Assembly: GCF_030867095.1 (NCBI RefSeq)
Contig: NC_081826.1
Span: 44,696,001-44,760,000 of the forward strand
Source of the DNA: Alligator mississippiensis
Taxonomy: Eukaryota > Chordata > Crocodylia > Alligatoridae
Direction of reading: 5' to 3'
Length of the DNA: 64,000 nt
Shown piece after piece: positions 55,566-64,000 of the stretch. The notes beneath the pieces are model-generated. The model was not told the origin of the DNA. It made no database searches and was given only the letters and a program-made list of their open reading frames with translations. Every line of letters starts with the position of its first letter. Position 1 is the stretch's first letter. The position numbers and the translations under genes are program-made.

Positions 55566-57569
55566 CTTGATCTTCCCTGTAACACAGTTAAATGCATCTA
55601 ACTGCATTTTTAATTAATCTTTAATATTTTGAGTATTTATGGTTCTTTCAAGGTAAAGGTACACTTCACAAACATGAATAAAGGCCTCAGCCAGTTCTTA
55701 ATCGAAGCCAAAGGAAAAATTCCCATTGACTTCAATGCTGGAGGATCAAAGACTATGAAGTCTCTCAAAATCTTTCAAAGGGGCATGTTACACATTAATT
55801 TTAGGTGGCTCCTGGATGTGTTGACCCCTGGATTGTCCACATATTAACACCTTAAACTAGTTTTAAGCACATTTTAAACAGCTTAAAGTTGTGCCACTCC
55901 AGGGTATGTTTACCTATGATCCCCCCTGTAACAGGGTACATACCTCAGTGCCTGTTACAATTAAGAGAGTTTCCCCTGGAGCCCATCAAAAGGGAAAGAC
56001 AAACTTACTTGTATGTGAAAAGCAAATTAAAAGCTTGAACTTGCACCTGTCATCATGATCCCAGGTGTCTGATTGATTCCTACACATTGATCCCCAGCCA
56101 GCGATGAGAAGACACATGGAAGAGGTTCTGGCTCTCATTGGTTCCAGAGAGGGAAACCCAGAAGTTAAACACAGGCTGAGCTACAGATTCAGTTGCCCTG
56201 GAGAAGGAATGCACAGGGGAACAGAAGACCATTCAAGCTGCACAGAGGCATGGCAGATTAGCAGGATTAATTAGAGTATCAAGAAACAGTCCACTAGCAA
56301 GGAAAAGGAGATATACATACCTTGGACTACAGGGTGTCACAGGATTCCTTCAGTGAGGGATGAGAAGACTGTGATCTGTGGTGAGTCCTGCGTACTCGGG
56401 TTCCTTCCTTTGGAGAAAGGAGTGGGTTAATGATTCCAGAGTCCATGAAGAGGATGGTCTCACTATTTAATGATGAAATTTGTAGGAGGCCAACAAGACC
56501 TCAAGATTACATAAGGCAGTTGATCACAACAATGGTTAAGCCACAGGCCTCTAGGCTGGATGGCTAGAGGCTCCTGTGGGACTAGAATGATGGACTAAGT
56601 CTTGATGGGTAATTGGATAGGCTTCTGAGAGCATTACCAGGTGTCAACCAGGTTGTCCTGATGATATATTGAGGAATCAGTCATGATGCCCATAGATGCA
56701 GGTTGGGTAGGCCTGAGAGATTGTTTGCATGACTGGATGATTAGCGAGCCCCTGGTGTGGGCAGTGTGAGTCATGCATGAACATAGATGAGAAAAAAGTA
56801 AAAAGGGAATTAATGCCAGGGATTGGGATGATGCAAAGTAAATTTTCCACATAGTGATCCAGTTTAAACTACCATGTAGAGTAGTATAAAGGAATAGAAC
56901 ATGACTGATGTGTTGAGTAATGTGAAAAAACAGATGGTAATCAGCCACCTTAACACACTTGCTGTGTGTGAAGAGGCTTGCAGGGCCCCCTCGTGAGAGC
57001 ATGGCAGCCTGACCCATGATTTACCTGAGAGGAAAATGACCATGCTGAGTAAGGAACTCCTGGCACCCCGGAGCTGGCTTCATTGCCTCGGCAGGTGTGC
57101 TGGATTGGGGCTTCTGGCACTCTGAGAGCTATTTCCAGTCAGGCAGATTGATCAGGAAGAGAGAAGAGTGAGGAGGGGTGGGCTGGATGGACCCACTGAA
57201 GACAAAACTTGAGAGAAACTTTCTCTGTGAACGGGGCAGCAGATCAATTGATCTGAGAGCTTTGAGGAGCTCATTAGTTGTAACAGGCATTAATTGCTGC
57301 TGCAAGCTTTCAGTTATCATGGCGGCATGCCAGTTAATTGATCCAGCTGTAAGGATTGTGCAGCAGGAGCCGCAAGAGCTGCTGGGCTGTAGGCAGGGCA
57401 GCAGCTAAGCCTACCATCTGAGTTTTGTTCCATTTCTTCTTTTTTTTGGTATTTTTATTAATTGTTGTGGTTTTTCTGGAGCTGAACCCACTGCAGATAC
57501 CCACAGCTGGGCCATCCTGGGTGAACATCATCCCTCAAAGAACCCAGTAAAAACATCACCCCCTTTGGG
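55566..57569. other. No assigned features
   Basis: A copy of the ATTGACTTCAATG motif at 55732-55745. 55915-57420 is of higher GC and may be retroviral or LTR material, but I recognise no motif. The 127-residue minus frame at 56634-57017 has no known domain. Confidence 0.4.
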
Positions 57570-57645
57570 CGGGGGGCTGGACTCGATGATCTTCTGAGGT
57601 CCCTTCCAGCCCTAATGTCTATGAAATCTATGAAATCTATGAAAT
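57570..57645 (+). mobile_element. Very short CR1 3' end with (AAATCTATG)n tail
   Basis: GGGGGGCTGGACTCGATGATC, the CR1 3' UTR end block, then TCTATGAAATCTATGAAATC repeats. Extreme 5' truncation. Confidence 0.85.
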
Positions 57646-59239
57646 CAAAGTCATGGCAGGCGAGAGCAAGGAGAAACCCCACTCTGGCTAAGTCACCAGG
57701 GCTTTCTTTTCAGCGAGGGCAGGCTTCCGGATGTCATCAGGGTGCAGAGGACTGCATCCTTACTTGGTGGTCCCCCGACACTGTGAGAACAGAGCCAAAC
57801 AGAGCTATTGATCCAAATTGGCTCTGAGGTGTGCTAAGGACAGGGTGTAGGGGAAGAGGAGCCCTGTGAAATAGGCATAAGCCACTACCCAAGTAGAAGG
57901 CCTACAAAAAAATCTGACCTTTCTTTGTGTTTTTAAACATTAAGGTGTGGTGGAAGATCATTGAAGGATGGGTAGTGGCTGAGATCTGTCAAGTGTAGGA
58001 CTTCTGCACCTCCGTGTACCCAGCTCATGTTCCATTAATGTGTGGCTATTCTCCACACATGAGCTACCCAAATTGTAGTTCACAAGCATCCCAGGGTACA
58101 GTGTCCCCTCCTCCACCCTCCTGTTGTGTCTGGAAAAACATTCCACCTCCTGCACTCTGCTGTCTGGGGGAAGGTGGTGGGGGGGGGGGTGAATTCTGGC
58201 ACCAAAGCAACTCCCCTGCCTGTTCCCATGGGTGTGACCTTCTCTTGGGGGTGGTGCAACCCCATGTGAACAGCTTGCAGAACCCATGCCAGCTAGCCAG
58301 GTTGCAGGGCACAGACTGGTTTGGGAGTAGAGTCTAGAGGGGGTGGGAGGGAAACAAGGTAGAGGGCCAGATTGGGTCCCCATGAACTAGGGCTTCCTTA
58401 GCTCCCCAAAACACGTCTTCCCTCACCACTCCCACCCATCCAGGGAAGCATGACCAGTACCCCCAACGCTCCAATCTGAACCCCAATCCCAATTTATTAA
58501 AACATGAGACCTTTAATTTACTTCCTCTTTTAAAATTCATTTTGTTTCTACTTTTTATTTTATTCTTCAGTGGCTGACTTCCTTCATTTCACCACCTATC
58601 CCCCATTCCCATTTCCTTTCCACTTCCCATTTCATTACCCATCCCCATCCCATTAACTCGCTGCCTCACATTTTCCTGTCCTTCCCCCCACAACCCACCC
58701 CTACCTACAGAAGGATAGAAGCCTGCCTTTGTTCACCAGCTCTCTAGTAGCAATGTAAAGCTGTAGCTCATAGTCAGGTCCCTGCTTGCCAGCCCTCTAG
58801 TAGCAAGTCACATCTGTGCAGGTGGGGGACAGTCACAGAAGGTTTTTGGCCTTAAGGTGTGACAGGTCCAAACTCTAAGTTAGCACTAACATTGACCAAT
58901 ATTTGAGCAGTTCAAAATGCAATGTGTAACAAGGCCCTAAAATAGGTACTCTTTTCAATTTTTAGATGTATTTAAATTTTTTAAATCTAGGGATTATAAA
59001 AATATGCTTGAAGATATCTGCTGAAGGCTGTACAGCTGCAGGAAAAGTGGGACCAGATTATTCAAAAGAGAACAAAAATTAAATGTATTTTTGTTTTAAC
59101 TAAGTTATAAAATACCGATTATATCTTACCTGTAAACTAAGTTCAATTATGGCAACCTTTTTGGAATGCATAATGACACTGAAAAGGGAGTAAAAGATCC
59201 CAATGTGGGTTGCTATGCAACCAATTTGTGTTACTGTGT
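57646..59239. other. No recognised gene
   Basis: Overlapping frames on both strands at 57958-58540 are artefacts of a G-rich run (58170-58190). 58560-58700 is a C/T-rich stretch. A 35-base block around CTCTCTAGTAGCAATG is imperfectly repeated at 58740 and 58790. Confidence 0.45.
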
Positions 59240-59299
59240 TTAGAGTATGGCTAGCATGTATCTCCTGGACCTGGCCTGTCAAAGGTATATAGTGCCTAA
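59240..59299 (+). mobile_element. Left part of an old LINE (L2/CR1-like endonuclease), interrupted by hAT
   Basis: Short flank that continues after 60399. Too short to identify alone; see the right part. Confidence 0.3.
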
Positions 59300-60390
59300 T
59301 TGGGCTGTGCGAAACAGCACAGTTCCATTTCGACCAGCGTGTTGACGTTTCAATGGAACAGCATTTTGTTTTGAATTTTGTTTCAATTTGAAACTGCTGT
59401 TCTGTTTTGTTTCGTCGAAACAGTTTCGCTGTTTCGACACTGTTTCGACATTTCGCCCATAGGCTATAATGGGGAAGTTCAAAACAGCCTATAACTTTGT
59501 CATTTCTGGCCTGATTTGGATGACATTTTCAGGAATGGTAGCCCATTCTGAGGGCATGAAGTATGACAAGTTTCAAGGGGATGGGTGCAGGGGTTTCAGG
59601 GAAACTGCACCTCAAAGTTTTGAAAGCAAAAAACTCAAGTCACATGTACGTGTTAAGCCACAGCAGGGTCAAAACTGCAGGCATGTTAGACCCTGCAGAG
59701 GCCACAAAGCCTGCTAAGTTTCAAGGAAATAGGTGCAGGGGTTTGGGGGAAACTGCACCTCAAGCTGCAGACAAGCAAAACTCGTGACATGGGTGACACT
59801 GTATGTGTTAAGGTGCAGCAGGGTGAAAACTGCAGGCATGCTAGCCCCTGCTGAGCCCATGAAGCCTGCCAGCTTTCAAGGAACTAGGTGCAGGGGCTTC
59901 TGGGTTCTGGGACCCTGCACCTCTGGCTGCTGACAGGCAAAACTCGTGACATGGGTGGGTGACTGTGTATGTGTTAAGGTGCGCCCTCACTCAATCGACA
60001 CCAAGGCAGAAAGCAGGGCAGTTCAAACAAATCTGCCTTTTGTGCAGTTTTTCCATCCCTCCCCCAGAGTACTGGAATTGGAGGGGACTGCGGGAAAGGA
60101 TGACAGTCACTGGCCAGCTACGCAGTCAATAATGAGAGCACTCCTTACCCCCTCTCCCCCCACCTTCCCCCTCCCTCTCCTTACTTTAGTTTCTGTTTCC
60201 CTGCAGGCAAGCCCAGCTTAAGCTTCGAAACTCGAAACATTTCAAAATTTTTGAAACGGTTTGATTTGCCTCATTTTGTTTTGAGGCTGTTTTGAAGCTC
60301 TCTGTTTCATTTCGATTTTGTTGTTTCAAGCTTGAAATGAGTTGAAACAGCATTGAAATGAAACTGCTGGCAAAATTTTGCACAGCCCTA
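59300..60390. mobile_element. Non-autonomous hAT-like element, TAGGGCTGTGCGAA family, perfect TSD (1,091 bp)
   Basis: Left end TTGGGCTGTGCGAAAC, right end complement of TAGGGCTGTGCAAAAT. Perfect 8-bp TSD GTGCCTAA (59292-59299 and 60391-60398). Subterminal zones rich in TTTCGAAAC-like units in both orientations (59325-59455 and 60220-60375). Interior holds a three-copy tandem repeat. No transposase. Same terminal sequence as 29792-30567. Confidence 0.88.
59583..59985. repeat. Tandem repeat, about 150-bp unit, nearly 3 copies
   Basis: AGGTGCAGGGG-type starts at 59583, 59731 and 59886. Each is followed by AACTGCACCTC, a GCAAAACTC(G/A)(T/A)G block, GTGTTAAG and GCAGGGT(C/G)AAAACTGCAGGCATG. Confidence 0.85.
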
Positions 60391-60720
60391 GTGCCTAACT
60401 TGTCCAGCATTAAGTATGCCTACCTTACGTTCAACACCAGGGATAGACTGGAAATTCTCTTGGTGTACTGATCACCCCATCACACAACAGATTCTCTGAC
60501 TGAGCTAGGCAAGTGGTGTTGAAGAAACCCAGATTTACTGTCTTGCTGATTTCAACCCCCATGCCAAAGCTAGCTTTTCAGTGTTAGAGCAGAATGTCAT
60601 GGCCTCCACAACAATTGTGGGGCTATACCAGATAATAAATGGGGTTACACATGAGGCAGGGTACCTGCTGAATCTAATGTTTTTCACCTGCCTAAAAACA
60701 CAGGTTCTGTTATTGGTAGG
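60391..60720 (+). mobile_element. Old LINE endonuclease fragment (L2/CR1-like), right part
   Basis: The plus strand reads NFNPHAKASFSVLE and then GLYQIINGVTHEAGYLLNLMFF, the shape of the 'DFN ... PTHxxGHTLDL' end of L2/CR1-clade endonucleases. One unit with the DNA left of the hAT at 59300. Very decayed. Confidence 0.45.
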
Positions 60721-60854
60721 GACTACTTAATTTGTGGTTTTGTGGTTTTCATGGAAACGATGAAAACCACCGGTATCTGCAATCACCAGGAAATATTCTG
60801 TCGGCCACAATTTCCCACAAAATCAACCCAACCCCCCAGTGTATTATTCATATA

Positions 60855-63366
60855 GTTTCATAGTTTCATAGATGTAGAGTCGGAAGGGACCTAAGTAGAT
60901 CAAGTCTGACCCCCTGTCCTGGGCAGGAATAAATACTGGGCTTATATGACCCCTGGTAGGTTTGAGCTCATATGACCCCAGCTAGCCTCCTCTTAAAGAC
61001 CCCCAACGTAGGAGCCAGCAACACTTCCCTTGGAAGTTGGTTCCAGATCCTAGCCGCTCTGACTGTGAAGTAGTGCCTTCTAATGTCCAGCCTGAACCTA
61101 CTCTCAAACAACTTATGGCCATTATTCCTTGTTACTCCTGGAGGTGCTCGAGGGAACAGGGTCTCTCCCATTCCCTGCTGGTTCCCCCTGGTAAGTTTAT
61201 AGATGACCACCAGGTCCCCTCTCAGCCTTCTCTTATGCAGGCTGAACAGGTTCAGGTCCCATAGCCTCTCCTCATAGGGTCTGCCCTGCTGTCCCTGGAT
61301 CATATGAGTGGCCCTCCTCTGGACTTTCGATGCTGGCCACATTCCTCCTAAAGTGCAGCGCCCAGAACTGGACACAGTACTCCAACTGTTGCCTGAGCAG
61401 TGTTGCATAGAGATGGAGGATCACTTCCTTGGCCCTGCTTGTGATGCATCTGTGGATGCATGACAAAGTGTGGTTAGCTTTACTGACCACATCCTCACAT
61501 TGGTGGCCCATGTTCATTTTGGAATCGATAATGACTCCAAAATCCCTTTCTGTCACTGTGCTTATGAGAAGGAAGTTCCCCAGCCTATAGGTATGCTGCT
61601 GGTTCTTACTGCCCAAGTGCAGTACCCTGCACTTGTCAGTATTGAAACCCATCCTGTTCTCATTTGCCCACCTCTGTAACCTGTCCAGGTCCAGTTGTAT
61701 CATGTCCCTCCCTTCTAGCATGCCCACCTCGCCCCAAATCTTGGTGTCATCAACAAATTTGAACAGGGTGCTTTTCACCCCCTCATCCAAGTCGCTAATA
61801 AAGAAATTGAACAGTACAGGCCCAAGGACTGAGCCCTGGGGGACTCCACTGCCCACATCCCTCCAGGTCGAATATGACCCATCCACCACCACTCTCTAGG
61901 TGCGGGCCCTCAGCCAATTTGCAATCCATCTGACTGTGTAGGCATCAATGCCACAGTCACCCAGCTTTTTAATGAGATTGGGGTGGGAGACAGTGTCAAA
62001 GGCCTTCCTGAAGTCCAGAAAGACTACATCCACTGCGATACCTGCGTCCAATGATTTTGTGACCTGATTGTAGAAGGCAATCAGGTTGGTCTGACAGGAC
62101 CTGCCCCTAATGAACCCATGCTGGTTGCCCTTGAGCATCATCCCCCCATCATCCTGCTGGTCCTTCCCAGATGTGCTTCTGGATAATTTTCTCAAAGAGT
62201 TTCCCCAGGATCAAAGTAAGACTAACGGGCCTATAGTTGCCCGGGTCCTCCCTCCTCCCTTTTTCAAAAATGTGGACCACATTGGCCTTCTTCCAGTCTT
62301 CTGGCACCTGGCCAGAGCACCACAACTTCTCGTAAAGCCGTGCCAGGGGGCCCGCAATGACCCCTGCCAATTCCCTCAGCACTCTGGGGTGGAGAGCGCC
62401 TGGATCTGCTGATTTGAACATGTCCAGTCCCTCCAAAAGTTCCCTAACTCAGTCCTCCCTGACCCTAGGCCTGGCAGAGTCTGCTGAGTCTGTCCTGAAC
62501 CCCAGTGGGGGAGATGTCCTGGTTCTTGCACAAAAGAATGGAGGCAAATAATTTGTTAAAAAGGTCTGCCTTTTCCTCTGGTGCAACTACCAGATTGCCA
62601 AGCATATCCTGCAAGGGCCCCACATTAGCTGGTGCTTTCTTCATACACCCTATGTATTTAAAAAAGGACTTTTTGTTGTCCTTGATCCTTGATGCAAGCC
62701 CTAGTTCCATATCTGCCTTAGCTTTCCTAACAGCCCCCTACAGACCCAAGCAATGGAGGTATACTGCTCTTTGGTGATAGCTCCTCCCTTCCACTGGGTG
62801 CACACCTCCTTTTTGGCTTTCAGGCATTCCTTAATGCCTTTGGCAAGCCAGGGGGGCTTTTAAGCACTCTTGCCCCCTTTGATTCTTGTTGGGATTGTCA
62901 CCCCTTGGGCTTGGAGGATCATCTCCCTAAGGAACGACCACTTGTCTTGGACACCCAGTTCCCCTACCCTCCAGGACCCCAGTGCCCCTCCTACCAATCT
63001 CCTCATCTCATTGAAGGTGGCCCTCTTGAAATCAAGGGCTACTACCTTGCTGCAGGCCCTTGACACCCTGTGCTGTATGGTGCATTTCAGTAGGCGATGA
63101 TGGCTATTGCCCAGGTGGTCAAGAACCTGGAGTCCCCTCACCAGGTCATCACCTGTGGCCAGGACCATGTCCAGCAGGCCATTCCTCCTGGTAGGACTGT
63201 GCACCTTCTGGGTTAGGTGGAGGTCCTGTATCACAGCAAGGAACCTGCATGAGCGGTCATACCTGGCTGACTGCTCCTCCCAGCAGATATCCAGGTAATT
63301 TAGATCACCCATGATGACTACATGCCTTGACTTAACTGCCTCTGCAAACTGACTTGAGAATTCAAG
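60855..63366 (-). mobile_element. CR1 LINE, best preserved copy (endonuclease to 3' end)
   Basis: The 3' end at the left consists of TTTCATAGTTTCATAGATG and the 3' UTR. Going right on the minus strand: ORF2 C-terminus, full reverse transcriptase, linker and endonuclease up to about 63366, where homology stops at an endonuclease position (LEFSSQF) and inverted ORF1 begins. Only a few frameshifts and stops, so relatively young. Flanking TSD not determined because the right end is outside the window. Confidence 0.92.
60968..63366 (-). pseudogene. CR1 ORF2 (endonuclease/reverse transcriptase), frameshifted
   Basis: The enzyme would nick DNA and copy CR1 RNA at the target. Seen in order: endonuclease C-terminus with VIMGDLNYLDICWEE and GNSHH (62860-63366; His-His replaces the usual Asp-His), linker (62465-62710), fingers with PVSLTLILGKLFEKII (62149-62436), then GFIRGRSCQTNL and motif A FLDFRKAFDTVSH (61896-62195). 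Next come motif B SGVPQGSVLGPVLF and motif C FVDDTK (61272-61892; usual Ala is Val), then the C-terminal region RRATHMIQGQQGRPYEE (60968-61408). A stop at about 61899 and at least four frame changes break it. Confidence 0.88.
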
Positions 63367-63370
63367 GCCA

Positions 63371-64000
63371 GAGGAGGACTCTGGGACCTCCTGCTGTGTC
63401 CAGCCAGGGGCATGGACCAAGGTGGTCAAGGGCCCTAAGGCCCGCCGCACCAAGGCCCCACCCCCGCCACAACTGAGCAACAGGTATGCACCTCTTGCTG
63501 CCCCAGCAGAGCCTGCTGAGTTGCCGGCCCCCACAGGCAACATGGGCCCAACTGCAACTCCCGCCCCTGTTCTCCCCAAGACAAAACGTAAGGTGTTTGT
63601 TGTGGGAGACTCCCTCCTGAGGGGGACGGAGAGGCCAATCTGCCACCCTGACCCCTTAGCCCGGCAAGTCTGCTGCTTCCCAGGGGCCCGCATCCGGGAC
63701 ATTGCGGAGAGGATCCCCAAGCTCCTCAAACCCACAGACCGCTATCCCATGCTCCTTATTCATGTGGGCACCAATGACACGGCTCGGAGCACTCCCAGCC
63801 AGGTCATGAGGCGCTACAGGGATTTGGGAGCGGGGCTTAAGGGTCTGGGGGCACAGGTGGTGTTCTCGTCGATCCTCCCAGTCTCAGGCTATGGGCTGAG
63901 AAGGGACAGGAGGATCTATGTGGTCAACCAAAGACTGCGGCGCTGGTGTCGTCAGGAAGGCTTTGGCTTTCATGACCACAGCCCGCTCTTTGGCGAGAGA
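63371..64000 (+). CDS. CR1 ORF1 SGNH/GDSL esterase domain, partial (inverted 5' segment)
   Basis: Open for 210 codons to the window edge with no stop and no start, as it begins inside ORF1. A Pro/Ala/Lys-rich linker comes first (KVVKGPKARRTKAPPPPQ near residue 18). Then comes VFVVGDSLLRGT with the nucleophile Ser at about residue 81, and HVGTNDT (about residue 131-137), the Asn of the oxyanion hole block. FSSILPV follows and a GFGFHDH block ends the visible part. These are the signature blocks of the esterase found in CR1-group ORF1 proteins. It lies head-to-head with the minus-strand CR1 at 63366. Confidence 0.85.

Noticed and set aside
62860..63735. 291-residue minus-strand frame as one protein
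   Set aside because: Only the C-terminal part is CR1 endonuclease. The N-terminal ~120 residues are antisense of the inverted ORF1, so the fusion is an artefact of the rearrangement.
1..64000. Host gene exons with splice sites
   Set aside because: Candidate AG/GT pairs occur by chance, but no chain of coding exons with a recognisable protein emerged on either strand.

Overview
This window looks like transposon-rich intergenic or intronic DNA from a non-avian sauropsid. A crocodilian is most likely and a turtle is the alternative. The argument is the mixture of CR1 LINEs (several 5'-truncated copies ending in a TCTATGAA-type 3' tail), hAT-type and 3-bp-TSD MITE-like DNA elements, a Ty3/gypsy retrotransposon and solo LTRs, with no bacterial-style gene organisation. 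I found no host protein-coding exon I could defend, and no rRNA, intact tRNA or CRISPR. Almost every open frame is a piece of a mobile element or a chance frame.

Layout. 1-1.3 kb: minus-strand CR1 ORF2. 2.1-5.1 kb: CR1 3'-end scraps and a decayed gypsy-like reverse transcriptase with a collagen-like frame beside it. 5.16-6.18 kb: hAT-type element with a perfect 8-bp TSD. 6.2-9.0 kb: AT-rich, mostly featureless. 9.6-10.5 kb: a hairpin-bearing MITE-like element, then a 314-bp fold-back insertion with a 14-bp TSD whose arms carry a hammerhead-like core (possible Penelope-type element). 12.95-14.0 kb: second hAT of the 5.16 kb family. 14.7-16.9 kb: MITE-like element with an LTR-like interior. 19.1-21.7 kb: GC-rich hAT-like element full of inverted repeats, with a third copy of the hAT family nested inside. 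21.9-23.9 kb: plus-strand CR1 interrupted by LTR-like DNA. 24-26 kb: simple and tandem repeats. 26.6-27.1 kb: MITE inside tRNA-like repeat DNA. 29.8-30.6 kb: hAT with a TAGGGCTGTGCGAA-type terminus. 31.5-32.6 kb: solo LTR. 35 kb: MITE. 36.5-42.2 kb: minus-strand Ty3/gypsy element split by two CR1 insertions. 44-52 kb: several MITEs, one nested in another. 51.4-53.7 kb: two plus-strand CR1 fragments. 54.2-55.6 kb: LTR-like block related to that at 22.7 kb. 59.3-60.4 kb: hAT with perfect TSD inserted in an old L2/CR1-like LINE. 60.9-64 kb: the best preserved CR1, joined head-to-head to an inverted CR1 ORF1 (SGNH esterase) that runs off the window.

The parts do not form a pathway. They form a layered insertion history. 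CR1 copies interrupt a gypsy element, a hAT interrupts a hAT, a MITE interrupts a MITE, and a hAT interrupts an old LINE. Target-site duplications give precise boundaries for many of these. The most unusual objects are the hammerhead-like fold-back insertion at 10.2-10.5 kb, the hAT family with divergent, probably acquired interiors, and the 5'-inverted CR1 at the right edge.
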